This document shows positions 17,930 through 26,909 of a stretch of 64,000 bases of DNA, in pieces. Source of the DNA: Thiohalocapsa sp963704155. Its GTDB lineage: Bacteria; Pseudomonadota; Gammaproteobacteria; Chromatiales; Chromatiaceae. How positions within the stretch are numbered: the first letter of the stretch is position 1; every line of letters starts with the position of its first letter. The notes beneath the pieces were generated by a model. It had not been told where the DNA came from and made no database searches. It saw only the letters and a list, made by a program, of their open reading frames with translations. The DNA is taken from positions 248,001-312,000 of the forward strand of contig CAVPHF010000032.1 of assembly GCA_963704155.1 (NCBI GenBank), read 5' to 3'. The translations under genes and the position numbers were made by a program.

Positions 17930-19393
17930 ATGCCTTCGATCACCGAACCACTGAACGATCTGCGCCGGATCGCTGCTGCCTTCAATCCGCACGCGGCGGA
18001 CCTGGACTACTGGACCTTGCGACTGATGGACGATGCTCATGAGGGCATCATGGTGCGAGATGATGTCGCGGAGCCGAGCAGTATCGGGTCGTCGCGCGGC
18101 GCGATGATCACCGTCGTCGCCGGTGCCGGCCTTGGCTATGGCGCCACCAGTGACCTGAGCGCCGCCGGCCTGCGCCTTGCGTTCGAGCGTGCGTTGGCGT
18201 TCGCCGAGCTGCACGCGCGGCGCGGGCTGTTCGATGCCCATTTGTATCCGCGGAGCGCCCTGCGCGCGGAGTATCGCTCGCCGGTTGTCGAGCACTGGCA
18301 GTCACGCACGCTGGCCGACAAACTCGCGCTGTTGTTCGACGCCTGCGCGGCACTCGACATCGATCAGCGCATCGTCGAACGCGACGCCTGGCTGTCGCAT
18401 CGGCGCAGCACGCAGCTGATGGTAACTGCCGACGGCGGCGACGTCGTTCAGCATTGGGAGCACGTGCACTGCGGCCTGTCCGCGACCGCTTATGACGCCG
18501 GCCAAACCCAGACCCGGCGTGGCGGCGGTGCCGATCAGGCTCAGCAGGGCGGCCTCGAGCAGATCGGTCTTGCGCGGCTCCTGCAAGACGCCGAGCGCGT
18601 CGCCCATGAGGCCATTGCCCTGGTCGAGGCGCCGGAGTGTCCGCGCGAGCGCCGCGACCTGGTGCTGCTGCCGAGTCAGATGACACTTCAGATTCACGAA
18701 TCCATCGGACATCCGCTGGAACTCGATCGCATCCTCGGCGACGAGCGCAACTACGCCGGCTTGAGCTTCGTTACCCCCGACATGTTTGGCAGCTATCGCT
18801 ATGGCTCGTCACTGCTCAACGTCACCTTCGATCCAACGCTGCCTGGAGAGCTGGCCAGCTGCATCGCCGACGATGACGGCACCCCGGCAAAGCGCGTGCA
18901 CCTCATCCGCGACGGTATCCTCGAACGGCCCCTGGGCGGCGTCCTGTCGCAGCGCCGTGCGCGTCTGTCCGGCACGGCGAATGCCCGCGCCAGTCATTGG
19001 GATCGTCCGCCCATCGATCGGATGACCAATATCAACCTGGAGCCTGGCGAGGGCGGTCTCGATGAACTCATCAATCGCGTCGAACGCGGAGTGCTGATGG
19101 ACACCAACCGCTCCTGGTCTATCGACGACAGCCGCAACAAATTCCAGTTCGGCTGCGAGCTGGGGCGGCTGATCGAGGACGGCGAGCTGAAGGGCGTGGT
19201 GCGCAATCCCGGTTACCGCGGCATCTCGGCGCAGTTCTGGCGCAATCTCGACGGGGTCGGCGGTGCCGAGACGCTCGAGGTACGCGGCGTGCGCAACTGC
19301 GGCAAGGGCGAGCCGAATCAATCGGTCTATGTCGGTCATGCATCGCCGCCCTGCCTGTTCCGCGATGTCGAGATATTCGGAGGTGGGCTATGA
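17930..19393 (+). CDS. TldD-like metallopeptidase subunit
   Basis: The 487-residue protein starts at the ATG at 17930 (MPSITEPLND). It carries the TldD zinc motif HESIGHPLELDRILGDE (HExxxH) and the Gly-rich C-terminal region of the family (NCGKGEPNQSVYVGHASPP). TldD pairs with a catalytically silent TldE/PmbA partner to form a protease that unfolds and degrades peptides. The next gene overlaps by 4 bp (ATGA) and encodes that partner. The pair is divergent from classical TldD/TldE by sequence, so the substrate is unknown. Confidence 0.9.
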   Translation: MPSITEPLNDLRRIAAAFNPHAADLDYWTLRLMDDAHEGIMVRDDVAEPSSIGSSRGAMITVVAGAGLGYGATSDLSAAGLRLAFERALAFAELHARRGLFDAHLYPRSALRAEYRSPVVEHWQSRTLADKLALLFDACAALDIDQRIVERDAWLSHRRSTQLMVTADGGDVVQHWEHVHCGLSATAYDAGQTQTRRGGGADQAQQGGLEQIGLARLLQDAERVAHEAIALVEAPECPRERRDLVLLPSQMTLQIHESIGHPLELDRILGDERNYAGLSFVTPDMFGSYRYGSSLLNVTFDPTLPGELASCIADDDGTPAKRVHLIRDGILERPLGGVLSQRRARLSGTANARASHWDRPPIDRMTNINLEPGEGGLDELINRVERGVLMDTNRSWSIDDSRNKFQFGCELGRLIEDGELKGVVRNPGYRGISAQFWRNLDGVGGAETLEVRGVRNCGKGEPNQSVYVGHASPPCLFRDVEIFGGGL

Positions 19394-20709
19394 GGCGCGA
19401 GGTCTTCTTCACGCTGGCCGACCAGCTCAATGGGTGCCTGACCGGCGGCGAGATCCTGTTCGCCGAGCTCGGCGTCGAGGATTCGGACTTCATCCGGCTG
19501 AACCAGAACCGGGTACGCCAGGCGGGCAGCGTGCATAGCGCCGCGCTTGGTCTGACTCTGATCGACGGTGCCAAGCAGGTGGACGGGGACTGCCAGCTGA
19601 GCGGCGATGCCGACGCCGATCAAGCCCGGGCGCTGGCGTTGCTCGAGCGGCTGCGCGAGCGCCTCGCGCATGTCCCGGATGATCCCTATCTCAATTTCGC
19701 CGAGACGCCCATCGAGACCTTCCGCGACCTGCCGGCGGAACTCCCCGCCAGTGCCGAGGCTGTCGCCACCTTGATCGACCTGGCCGATGGGCTCGACCTG
19801 GTCGGGATCTGGGCCGCCGGCGGCATCGCCGACGGACTTGCCAGCTCCATTGGTCACCGCTGCTGGCACCAGAGCAGCAGCTTTAACCTCGATTGGAGCT
19901 GCTATCTCGACCGAGACAAGGCGGTCAAGGACAGCTACAGCGGCGCCAGCTGGGAGCCGGGCCTGCTCGCCGAGCGCATCGCACGTCAGCGACTGCGGCT
20001 GTCGGTGATGTCGCGCGCGCAGCGGCACATCGCGCCCGGCCGCTATCGCGCCTATCTGGCGCCCGCGGCGGTGCAGGAGTTGACCGACATGCTCGCCTGG
20101 GGCGGCTTTGGCCTCCGCGACCACCGAACAAGTCAGTCCCCATTGTTGGCGCTCGCCAACGGCGAGCTGAGGCTGCATCCGAGTGTCGGCCTGGTCGAGG
20201 AGCACGGCCGCGGACTGGTCCCGGACTTCACCGGTGAGGGGTTCGCCAAGCCGGCCGAGGTCGGCCTGATCGAGCAAGGACGCTTCGGCAACTGTCTGGT
20301 GGACGCTCGCAGTGCCAAGGAATACGGCACCGAGGTCAATGCCGCGGCCGAGTATCCGCAGTCCATCGCCGTCGCTGCCGGCGAGCTGCCGTCTGACGAG
20401 GTATTGTCGCGGCTCGGTACCGGCATCTACATCGGTAATCTCTGGTACTGCAACTGGTCCGACCGAAATGCCTGCCGCGTGACCGGAATGACCCGTTTCG
20501 GCACTTTCTGGGTAGAGCAGGGCGAGCTGGTCGCGCCGCTGGCGGTGATGCGCTTCGACGATTCCCTCTACCGCCTGCTCGGCGAGCGCCTCGAAGGACT
20601 GACCCGCGAGCGCGAGCTGATCCTGTCCGCCGAGACCTATGGCGGGCGCTCATCCGAGAGCGCGCTGCTGCCGGGCGCACTCGTCAGCGGCATTGATCTG
20701 GCGCTCTGA
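19390..20709 (+). CDS. TldE/PmbA-like protease subunit
   Basis: The 439-residue partner of the TldD-like protein lacks the HExxxH motif, as expected for TldE. It keeps the family C-terminus, with GTGIYIGNLWYCNWSDRNACRVTGMTRFGTF, in which an invariant-looking Cys is visible. ATGA overlap with the tldD-like stop shows translational coupling. No peptide substrate gene (for example a RiPP precursor) is visible nearby; 630 bp of non-coding sequence follow. Confidence 0.88.
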   Translation: MRREVFFTLADQLNGCLTGGEILFAELGVEDSDFIRLNQNRVRQAGSVHSAALGLTLIDGAKQVDGDCQLSGDADADQARALALLERLRERLAHVPDDPYLNFAETPIETFRDLPAELPASAEAVATLIDLADGLDLVGIWAAGGIADGLASSIGHRCWHQSSSFNLDWSCYLDRDKAVKDSYSGASWEPGLLAERIARQRLRLSVMSRAQRHIAPGRYRAYLAPAAVQELTDMLAWGGFGLRDHRTSQSPLLALANGELRLHPSVGLVEEHGRGLVPDFTGEGFAKPAEVGLIEQGRFGNCLVDARSAKEYGTEVNAAAEYPQSIAVAAGELPSDEVLSRLGTGIYIGNLWYCNWSDRNACRVTGMTRFGTFWVEQGELVAPLAVMRFDDSLYRLLGERLEGLTRERELILSAETYGGRSSESALLPGALVSGIDLAL

Positions 20710-21340
20710 TCGACGCGGCCGCCACGGACTTCAATTGGCGGATGATCTGGCATAAGGAAGCGTTTCGTCGTAAGGCGATTGACAGAAATGGCCTAAGTCC
20801 CTTCGGTTGCATCATGTGCGGAGCGATCAACCTCGGTTGACTGGGATGAGTTCGCGCAAAGCATAGTCAGCGCGATTTTTGTGTGACTTTTTTCATAGGC
20901 GCTTCGGCGGGACAGCCACTATTCTTTGGGTGCACCCCAAAAAGGAGCCGGCCTAGCGGATCGGGGCTGGCATCAGGGCGCCGGCGCCTTGGAGGCGTCG
21001 TCAGAATCAGCAGTTTAGCGCGCACGGACGCGCCTATTTTTTCGGCTCATGCGCCCAGTCAGCGCGTATGACGGCTGCGTCGATGATTCCCGGAACGGCC
21101 CGCCAGCCCGCAATGACCAATCTGCAACGACCAATCCGCAGCTAACGGCTCAGCAACGTCGCGCCGCCGCCGACAACGCAATATGTCGTGAGCCGCGGCG
21201 CTACCGGCAGTGCGCGCCCCTATACAACAGCTACCAAGACCCCGACATCGCCGTCGTCCACTGGGCGGAGGCGGTCGGCGACGATGGGCGCGAGGCCCAT
21301 CTCATCGGTCATGCTGGCCTAGGACCGGGAGAGTGTAACT
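20710..21340. other. Spacer without recognisable gene
   Basis: The 631 bp after the TldE-like gene hold no ORF with recognisable coding features. They contain a 21-bp sequence at 20773-20793 that resembles the fused ends of the 157-bp palindromic element described elsewhere in the window. A GGGAGAG ribosome-binding site lies just before the next start at 21341. Confidence 0.5.
20773..20793. repeat. Possible relic of the 157-bp palindromic element
   Basis: AGGCGATTGACAGAAATGGCC matches the outermost bases of the repeat (GGCGATT and the reverse complement of GGCGATTTCTGTC) with one deletion and one mismatch, as if the whole interior had been lost. The match is short and may be chance. Confidence 0.3.
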
Positions 21341-22210
21341 ATGTGGCGGAGGATTTCCGCGGCCCTGACTGGTGCAATGGTGGCCGCCGGCGCTGTCGCG
21401 GTTGGCCAGGGCAGGGGCCGCTGGCAGGCGCGCACGCAAGCGCTGCGCGAAGGTCTCGAGGCGGCGCGCCGGGTACCGGACCCCGCGGTTTTCGATGCCG
21501 CCGAACTCGACGGTCTGCCGGCGCCGGTGCGCCGCTATCTGCGCGCCGTGCTGACCGATCGCCAGCCCATGATCGCGGCCCTGGAGGTCGCACATCGCGG
21601 CACCTTCAACATGAGCGACAGCGGCGATCAATGGAAGCCGTTTCAGTCCCGGCAGCGCGTCGTCACGCGTCGACCCGGATTCGATTGGGACGCGCGCATC
21701 GTAATGTTTCGGGGCCTGTCGGTGCGTGTGCATGATGCCTACGTGGCCGGAGAGGGCGTGCTGCACGCATCGCTGCTCGGGCTCATGCCGCTGGTCGACC
21801 TGCACGGCACGCCCGAGCTGGCGGAGGCCGAGCTGATGCGCTTTCTGGCGGAGGCGCCGTGGTATCCCACCGCACTGCTGCCGAGTCAGGGCGTGCAATG
21901 GCAGGCCGTCGATGACGGCTCCGCGCTGGCGACGCTGACCGACGCGGAGATCAGCGCGTCACTGCTGTTCCGCTTCCGCGACGACGGTCTGGTTGAGTCC
22001 GTGCGCGCCGAGTCGCGGGCGCGCACGGTCGGCGGGCTGCCAGTGCCAACACCCTGGGAAGGGCGCTGGGACGTCTATCAGCATCGCTGCGGCATACTGG
22101 TGCCAGTCGAAGGAGAGGTCGCCTGGATACTGCCGGACGGTCGGCAGCCCTACTGGCGCGGACATCTGACTGGGCTCGAGTACGAGTTCGCCGATATCTC
22201 CGCGGCCTGA
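21341..22210 (+). CDS. DUF6544/DUF6920-type conserved protein
   Basis: The 289-residue protein has a short N-terminal hydrophobic/signal-like segment (MWRRISAALTGAMVAAGAVAV). It then has the family-typical LDGLPAPVRRYLRAVL and a beta-rich body (WKPFQSRQRVVTRRPGFDW, HASLLGLMPLVDL, ELAEAELMRFLAEAPWYPTALL). It ends in WRGHLTGLEYEF. Proteins with this pattern are annotated DUF6544/DUF6920; role unknown. The start has GGGAGAG 8 nt upstream. A palindromic repeat lies 108 bp after its stop. Confidence 0.75.
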   Translation: MWRRISAALTGAMVAAGAVAVGQGRGRWQARTQALREGLEAARRVPDPAVFDAAELDGLPAPVRRYLRAVLTDRQPMIAALEVAHRGTFNMSDSGDQWKPFQSRQRVVTRRPGFDWDARIVMFRGLSVRVHDAYVAGEGVLHASLLGLMPLVDLHGTPELAEAELMRFLAEAPWYPTALLPSQGVQWQAVDDGSALATLTDAEISASLLFRFRDDGLVESVRAESRARTVGGLPVPTPWEGRWDVYQHRCGILVPVEGEVAWILPDGRQPYWRGHLTGLEYEFADISAA

Positions 22211-22318
22211 TCTGGGGTCGGCATTGGTCGGGGTTCCCGCGCATGGCGGCCCGCGCAGACGTGCTTCGCGAACCCTGAGCGAACGCTCGCGGGCGCGGCC
22301 TGCGCGGCACGGTGCCAA

Positions 22319-22474
22319 GGCGATTTACGTCAACTTTCCTCCCATCTGACTTGTCTTGACGCTCGTCTTCGGTGTTGGACCGACGCGCGCATAGCCTGCT
22401 ATGCATGCGCCGGTCCTCCTTGAAGGCGACCGTCAACCCTGCATCAACTGGTACGAAAGTTTCCGGCAATCGCC
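22319..22474 (+). repeat. 157-bp palindromic element, copy A
   Basis: The sequence begins GGCGATTTACGTCAACTTTC and ends TTTCCGGCAATCGCC; the ends are inverted repeats, and the centre (CGCGCATAGC/GCTATGCATGCG region) is also complementary, so the whole unit can fold into one long imperfect hairpin. It is about 70-75% similar by eye to copies B (34757) and C (59723), making it the most diverged copy. No ORF inside; MITE-like. Confidence 0.85.
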
Positions 22475-22544
22475 TAAAGTACGTTGAGCAGGCAAAACAT
22501 GCCTCGCGACCATCACTGAAGCAACGTCCGTCCGCCAAGCCGCG

Positions 22545-24989
22545 ATGCTCCCTGCCGACTATCGCTCTCCACCACGCGACTTCGCCTACGGCATACCCTC
22601 GAGTGTCCTGCTGCGCGGGCTTAGTCGTGCCGGTCCGCTGACGTCACAGCTTCCATGGGCCTCGCCAATCGCGCCGGCCTCGATCGCCCTATTCTGTGAG
22701 CGGCCACCCTGCGAGGAGCTGCCGACGGCCCGAGGATCCTCTCTGCGCTCGGACGACGGCCATGACACCGGGGCGCGTCTCCAATGTGAGGTTCATGGAG
22801 AGCCGCTGACCCTCTCCGTTAGCGTAGAAGGTCGGCTGCCGCCGGGCGAGTACATGGGCTCGCTGCTCGTCTCCGTGAACGAAAAGCATGCGGTGATCCC
22901 GGTGCAAGCCCAAGTGAGGGCATGGTGGCCGTGGATGGTCCTGCCGCTGCTGCTCGGCGTCCTGCTGCTCAGCACCATGAGTTTTATCGCCGAACAGCGC
23001 CAGCTGGCCGAGGCGCGTGCCGATGCCTTCGAGGTCCGCGAGGGTCTGGCGTCTCTGCGGCCCCGCATCGAACTCGGCCCACCCCAGTGGCGCACATTGG
23101 CCGATGACGTCGATCAGTCGGTTGATGCATCGCTGCGCATCCTCGCCGAGCCCCGCCCCTTGTCCCTGCGCGACCCGCGCGCGTCCAGGGCCGCGCGGCA
23201 CACCGCCGTCGCCCGCGATGACCTCGCCGAGCTTGAATCCCAACTGCCGGCGGTGGCCTCCGGCATCGACGACATCAAGTGGCTCCAGAGCGAATGGACG
23301 GCCGCCTTGGGCCAACTTGAGGCCCTCCGTGCTCGCCTTGCGGTCTTGTCCGGCGTGGGCACGGCCGCGAGCGATCCGCTTGGCGAGAGGCTGACGCTAC
23401 TGATCCGGGAGCTTGCCGAGCGTGTCGTGCTGCCGCTCGCTGACGTCATCGAGCAGGATGTTGGGCTGCAAGTGGATCGTGCCCTCTTGCTCGCCCAGGG
23501 CGGACGACTGCTTCAGGCCAGGCGCTTGGCGGTGCTCACGCACGACGCGCTGCAGGCCGGTCTGCGTATCCTGGTCGACAACATGGAGCTTGCCCTGAGC
23601 CTTGGTGCGACGAGCCGGGACGTCCATCAGCGCCGCCGGCTGCTGGGCGATCTGTTGGATGGCGCCGGCCTTGCGGCATCGGATCGCCGCGAGATCGAGG
23701 AGACCATGGCAATGGCCGTGGACAGCTTCATCGAACGGCCCGATCTCGAGGGCCTCGAGGCCCTGCACGCGAGCTTGAATCGGATCCAGGTCAGCTTGCT
23801 GCGCAAGCATCAGGCCTTGATCCACGACGCCTTGGAACAGGCGAAAGACCAGGCATTGCACGACACCGACCTCGGGGCGATCGATGCGGCGCTCGAGACA
23901 CTGCCGAAGGCCGGTGACCAGGCGGGAAAGCAACGGCTGGTCGCCGAAATACTGGGTCTATGGCGGCAACGGGTCGCGTCATTCGATGGGCCGCGCGCGG
24001 CCGAGATGACGCGGATCTTGGATCGAATGGAAGGCGAGCTGGAACCCTGGGACCCAGATGCCTTGACGGCAAGCTTTCAGGGCCTCACCGATAGCTGGGG
24101 CCTGTACGTGGACGAGCACCATGCCGCACTGCAAGCCGTGCCTGCAAACGCCTTTTGTGACCTCCACGCACGCTCCGAAGCCTTTCAGCTCAGTGCCAAC
24201 GCGGCCCATCTGACATTGGCAAAGCCCAACGAGGAGACGCGTATGCTCCAGGCGACGCTGGACCGGTTACGCTACCGTCTTGAGACACTGCCCAAGGGCT
24301 CGGAGTGTATAACCGTCCTCGTGGCCGTCAGTGCAGAGAACCTGGCGATTGGTGACCAATTGATCGAAGACCAGTTTACGGATCTCCGCTTTTTCCTTGA
24401 GCCCGGCATCGAGGCCGTGCGCCAGGCGGGGTTCGACGAACTCGCCGCGCGGCTAGGACGTTTGCTCACCGAACCACGCGAGCTTGGAATCGAAGTGCAA
24501 ACCCCGGCCCAGGGTCGTGTCTCCGATGCGCGCATCGAGTTTGAGGTGACTCAGCTCGATTCCGCCTGGGGCCCCAGCGCTCGGGTGCGAATCGATCTCG
24601 GTGACGGCTCCCGACTGGAGACCGACGCGGAGCGCCTGCGTGAGGCCGGGGCCCTCTCGCATCGCTATACCTTGCCGGGCACCTATAGGGTGCGCATCGT
24701 GGTTGATCTTGGTGACGCCGGGGAGCCCGGCGACGCGCTGCTGCTCGGCGCCGGGGAAGGTCGCATCGAGGTGGCCCGGTCTGGAATCAGCGAGGCGCGC
24801 TCCATCGCGCTCGGATTGATCAATACCCGCACGCTGCTTGCTTTGTTGGTCGCCTGGGTCTTGCAGACCGTGCGCCTCTCGGCCCACGGGCCATTCGGTG
24901 CCAGGCCGACTGACTATTTCGAAGCCTTTGCGATCGGTGCCGGCAGCCAGGCAGGTATCGAGGGCCTGCTGTCGCTCCTGCCCAAGTGA
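22545..24989 (+). CDS. Large membrane-anchored protein of unknown function
   Basis: The 814-residue ORF has no recognised family overall. Residues ~78-125 look like the end of a beta-sandwich domain (LTLSVSVEGRLPPGEYMGSL), followed by a membrane helix (WPWMVLPLLLGVLLLSTM, ~128-146). A long, mostly helical and coiled-coil-like region follows (~150-640). A PKD-like segment (VRIDLGDGSRLETD, then LSHRYTLPGTYRVRIVVDL; ~670-720) comes next, with a C-terminal hydrophobic helix (LLALLVAWVLQTV). No signal peptide is seen and the first ~75 residues look non-native. The gene may therefore be 5'-truncated, with its original start lost near palindromic element A, which ends 70 bp upstream. Confidence 0.6.
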   Translation: MLPADYRSPPRDFAYGIPSSVLLRGLSRAGPLTSQLPWASPIAPASIALFCERPPCEELPTARGSSLRSDDGHDTGARLQCEVHGEPLTLSVSVEGRLPPGEYMGSLLVSVNEKHAVIPVQAQVRAWWPWMVLPLLLGVLLLSTMSFIAEQRQLAEARADAFEVREGLASLRPRIELGPPQWRTLADDVDQSVDASLRILAEPRPLSLRDPRASRAARHTAVARDDLAELESQLPAVASGIDDIKWLQSEWTAALGQLEALRARLAVLSGVGTAASDPLGERLTLLIRELAERVVLPLADVIEQDVGLQVDRALLLAQGGRLLQARRLAVLTHDALQAGLRILVDNMELALSLGATSRDVHQRRRLLGDLLDGAGLAASDRREIEETMAMAVDSFIERPDLEGLEALHASLNRIQVSLLRKHQALIHDALEQAKDQALHDTDLGAIDAALETLPKAGDQAGKQRLVAEILGLWRQRVASFDGPRAAEMTRILDRMEGELEPWDPDALTASFQGLTDSWGLYVDEHHAALQAVPANAFCDLHARSEAFQLSANAAHLTLAKPNEETRMLQATLDRLRYRLETLPKGSECITVLVAVSAENLAIGDQLIEDQFTDLRFFLEPGIEAVRQAGFDELAARLGRLLTEPRELGIEVQTPAQGRVSDARIEFEVTQLDSAWGPSARVRIDLGDGSRLETDAERLREAGALSHRYTLPGTYRVRIVVDLGDAGEPGDALLLGAGEGRIEVARSGISEARSIALGLINTRTLLALLVAWVLQTVRLSAHGPFGARPTDYFEAFAIGAGSQAGIEGLLSLLPK

Positions 24990-25136
24990 TCGATCGGCCT
25001 ACAGGCGTGGGGCCGAACGCCACAACGGTCAGCGCCAAACGGGACATGGCGCTTGATGCGATTGCTGCCAAAGCTCATACCAGATTATCCATGGCCGCCT
25101 TCGGAACAGCCAAGATCGCGACGCTTCCCTTCCGGG

Positions 25137-26216
25137 TCATCTGGCAGCAGCGGCGAAGCGACTCACGCGATCCGGCACCCAGTTATTGTCCCAGAAGCGG
25201 GCGCCGTCGTCCTTGAACGGCCGCGCCAGGGTGTGCGATGGCAGTTCGCCGAAGGTCCGGCGGTAATCGCCGGCAAGCCGGCCAAGCTGCGTAAAACCGA
25301 GATGGTAGGCCAGCTCGGTGACATTGGCTTCGCCCAGCTGACATGCGAGCAACTCGCGGCGGAGCGCGTGCAGCCGCAGCTGCCGGACAAAGGCCATGGG
25401 CGATAGGCCCAGTTTCTCTTGAAAAGCGTACTCCAAGGTTCGCTGGCTGACACCGGCGGCCGTAGACAAGGCTGCCAGGTTCAAGGTGCTGAGGTCCGCT
25501 TGCCGGATGTGCTCGACGGCACGGTCGAATCCGCGGCCTCGCAGCGAGGCGCGGCCGGGCAGCTCGTCCGCCTTGGGTAATTCCAACATGCCGACCAGCC
25601 CCAGCACCAATTCCCGCTCCAGCGTCTGCACCGCGGCGCGGTGTCGGAGCATCTCCGGTGCCCGATGCGTGCGAGCCAAGATCCCCTCCAGCCTGCGTCC
25701 AAGCCGCTTGATCAGCAAAGGCGATGCAGCCAGCCAATGCCCTTGTGCGGCCGCCGCCAGCGCCGCCGCCTGCTCGGCCGGCAGCAAGCGTCGAAGCAAG
25801 GTCAGCCGGATCAGCAGCATGAACTGCTGGTCGCCGGCCTCGTAAACGGCCTCGGCAATCCCCGGGAGCGTGGCCGGCACGCTCCGCTCGTTCAGCGGCT
25901 GCCCGAAACAGCTGGTTCCGCGGTGCCAGCGAACCGGTACCGCCAGCGCGAGCATTCCCTGAGGCGAGAGCGCTCGCGCGCGGACTCGGCTGTCGAACGA
26001 CTCGCGATAGAGGATGCAGTTGGGGGTGGCAAGAAAGGTCTTGTGGTTGCGGAATGGCCCGGCCCCCATCGGCATCGCCAGCAGCTCCCACGGCTGAGAT
26101 ACCCGTTCCCAATGACAGGGATCGGTGGTTTCCTGAACTCCGATCAGAGCTAACGAGAATGCGCTCTCCGGTGCTACGGGGGTTGCTACCGAAGTGGATG
26201 TCTGAATTGCACCCAT
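25137..26216 (-). CDS. AraC-family transcriptional regulator
   Basis: The protein has about 359 residues from the ATG at 26216, which follows AGAGGGCG; a start 14 codons earlier is possible. It has an AraC-binding-like N-terminal sensor half (~1-240) and a C-terminal double helix-turn-helix (LNLAALSTAAGVSQRTLEYAF, then VTELAYHLGFTQLGRLAGDYRRTFGELPS). It is divergent from the sulfatase gene at 26910, so it may control sulfatase/DUF3604 genes (inference). A decayed second AraC HTH lies at 37334-37480, likewise upstream and antisense to a sulfatase remnant. Confidence 0.9.
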   Translation of the reverse strand: MGAIQTSTSVATPVAPESAFSLALIGVQETTDPCHWERVSQPWELLAMPMGAGPFRNHKTFLATPNCILYRESFDSRVRARALSPQGMLALAVPVRWHRGTSCFGQPLNERSVPATLPGIAEAVYEAGDQQFMLLIRLTLLRRLLPAEQAAALAAAAQGHWLAASPLLIKRLGRRLEGILARTHRAPEMLRHRAAVQTLERELVLGLVGMLELPKADELPGRASLRGRGFDRAVEHIRQADLSTLNLAALSTAAGVSQRTLEYAFQEKLGLSPMAFVRQLRLHALRRELLACQLGEANVTELAYHLGFTQLGRLAGDYRRTFGELPSHTLARPFKDDGARFWDNNWVPDRVSRFAAAAR

Positions 26217-26540
26217 GAGCGCCCTCTTTGCGGAAAGCGAATAGCGATGATGTTGCAAGATACCTTACTTGTCGGTGCGGCGGGCGCTGCTGACCGAAGG
26301 AGGCGTCCGCCGATACCGCTAAGCGCAAGACCGATAGTGACCGGGATCGCAAGCAAAAGGACGACAAGGGGCTGCTGGGCCGGAACAAGGACCGACAGTG
26401 ATCGAGGAACCGGTGATCACCAGCGGCTTTCGCACACCGGTCGCGATAACAGCCCAGATTGAGCCTCATGCGTGTGCGCGAGGGTCGAGGCGGTGGCCGC
26501 CTCAGCCCAACCGCGATCTCCGATGCAACCTGGCACCCGG

Positions 26541-26720
26541 ACTGCGACGCTCGCCACCCTGCTCAAGCCGATGGGCCATGCCACCGGCCAGTCGGAAAGC
26601 ACCACCAGCGACCGCGACGCGTGCCTGCCCACCAACCTGGCTTCGACGAATTCTCCGGCAACCTCTACCACCTCAATGCCAAGGAGGCCCGCGGAGCACC
26701 CGATTTATCCCGCGAGTCCC
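26541..26720 (+). pseudogene. Arylsulfatase fragment, frameshifted
   Basis: Two frames together match an internal stretch of the intact sulfatase at 31632. One frame gives ATLLKPMGHATGQ, a DRD..LPT stretch and EHPIYPASP; the other gives GFDEFSGNLYHLNAKEA. The order and spacing are those of the intact gene (LATLLKPLGYATGQ ... GFDEFFGNLYHLNAEEA ... EHPNYPKSP). Start, active-site Cys and most of the protein are missing. It is a relic between the AraC gene and the larger sulfatase. Confidence 0.75.
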
Positions 26721-26909
26721 GCAGATACCGGATCCGACCCCTTTTGACCCCTTTGGTCCGGGAAAAACTGAATGATAAAACCTCAAAGATTCACGACTTT
26801 GAAGTTACCGACTGATCCATGCTGTCACCGGCAAACCTGCGATGGCTCCGCAAAGTGCGATCGGTACCTACATCCGGAAAGTGCGCGTCGAACCCAAAGG
26901 AATCACATC

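Noticed and set aside
20883..21300. Small genes in the spacer after the TldE-like gene, such as a modified-peptide precursor
   Set aside because: Frames here have shadow-like composition, no leader-core pattern and no ribosome-binding sites; TldD/TldE context alone is not enough.
22319..22474. Palindromic repeat as part of a CRISPR array
   Set aside because: Copies are single, 12-25 kb apart, 157 bp long, with no spacers and no cas genes.
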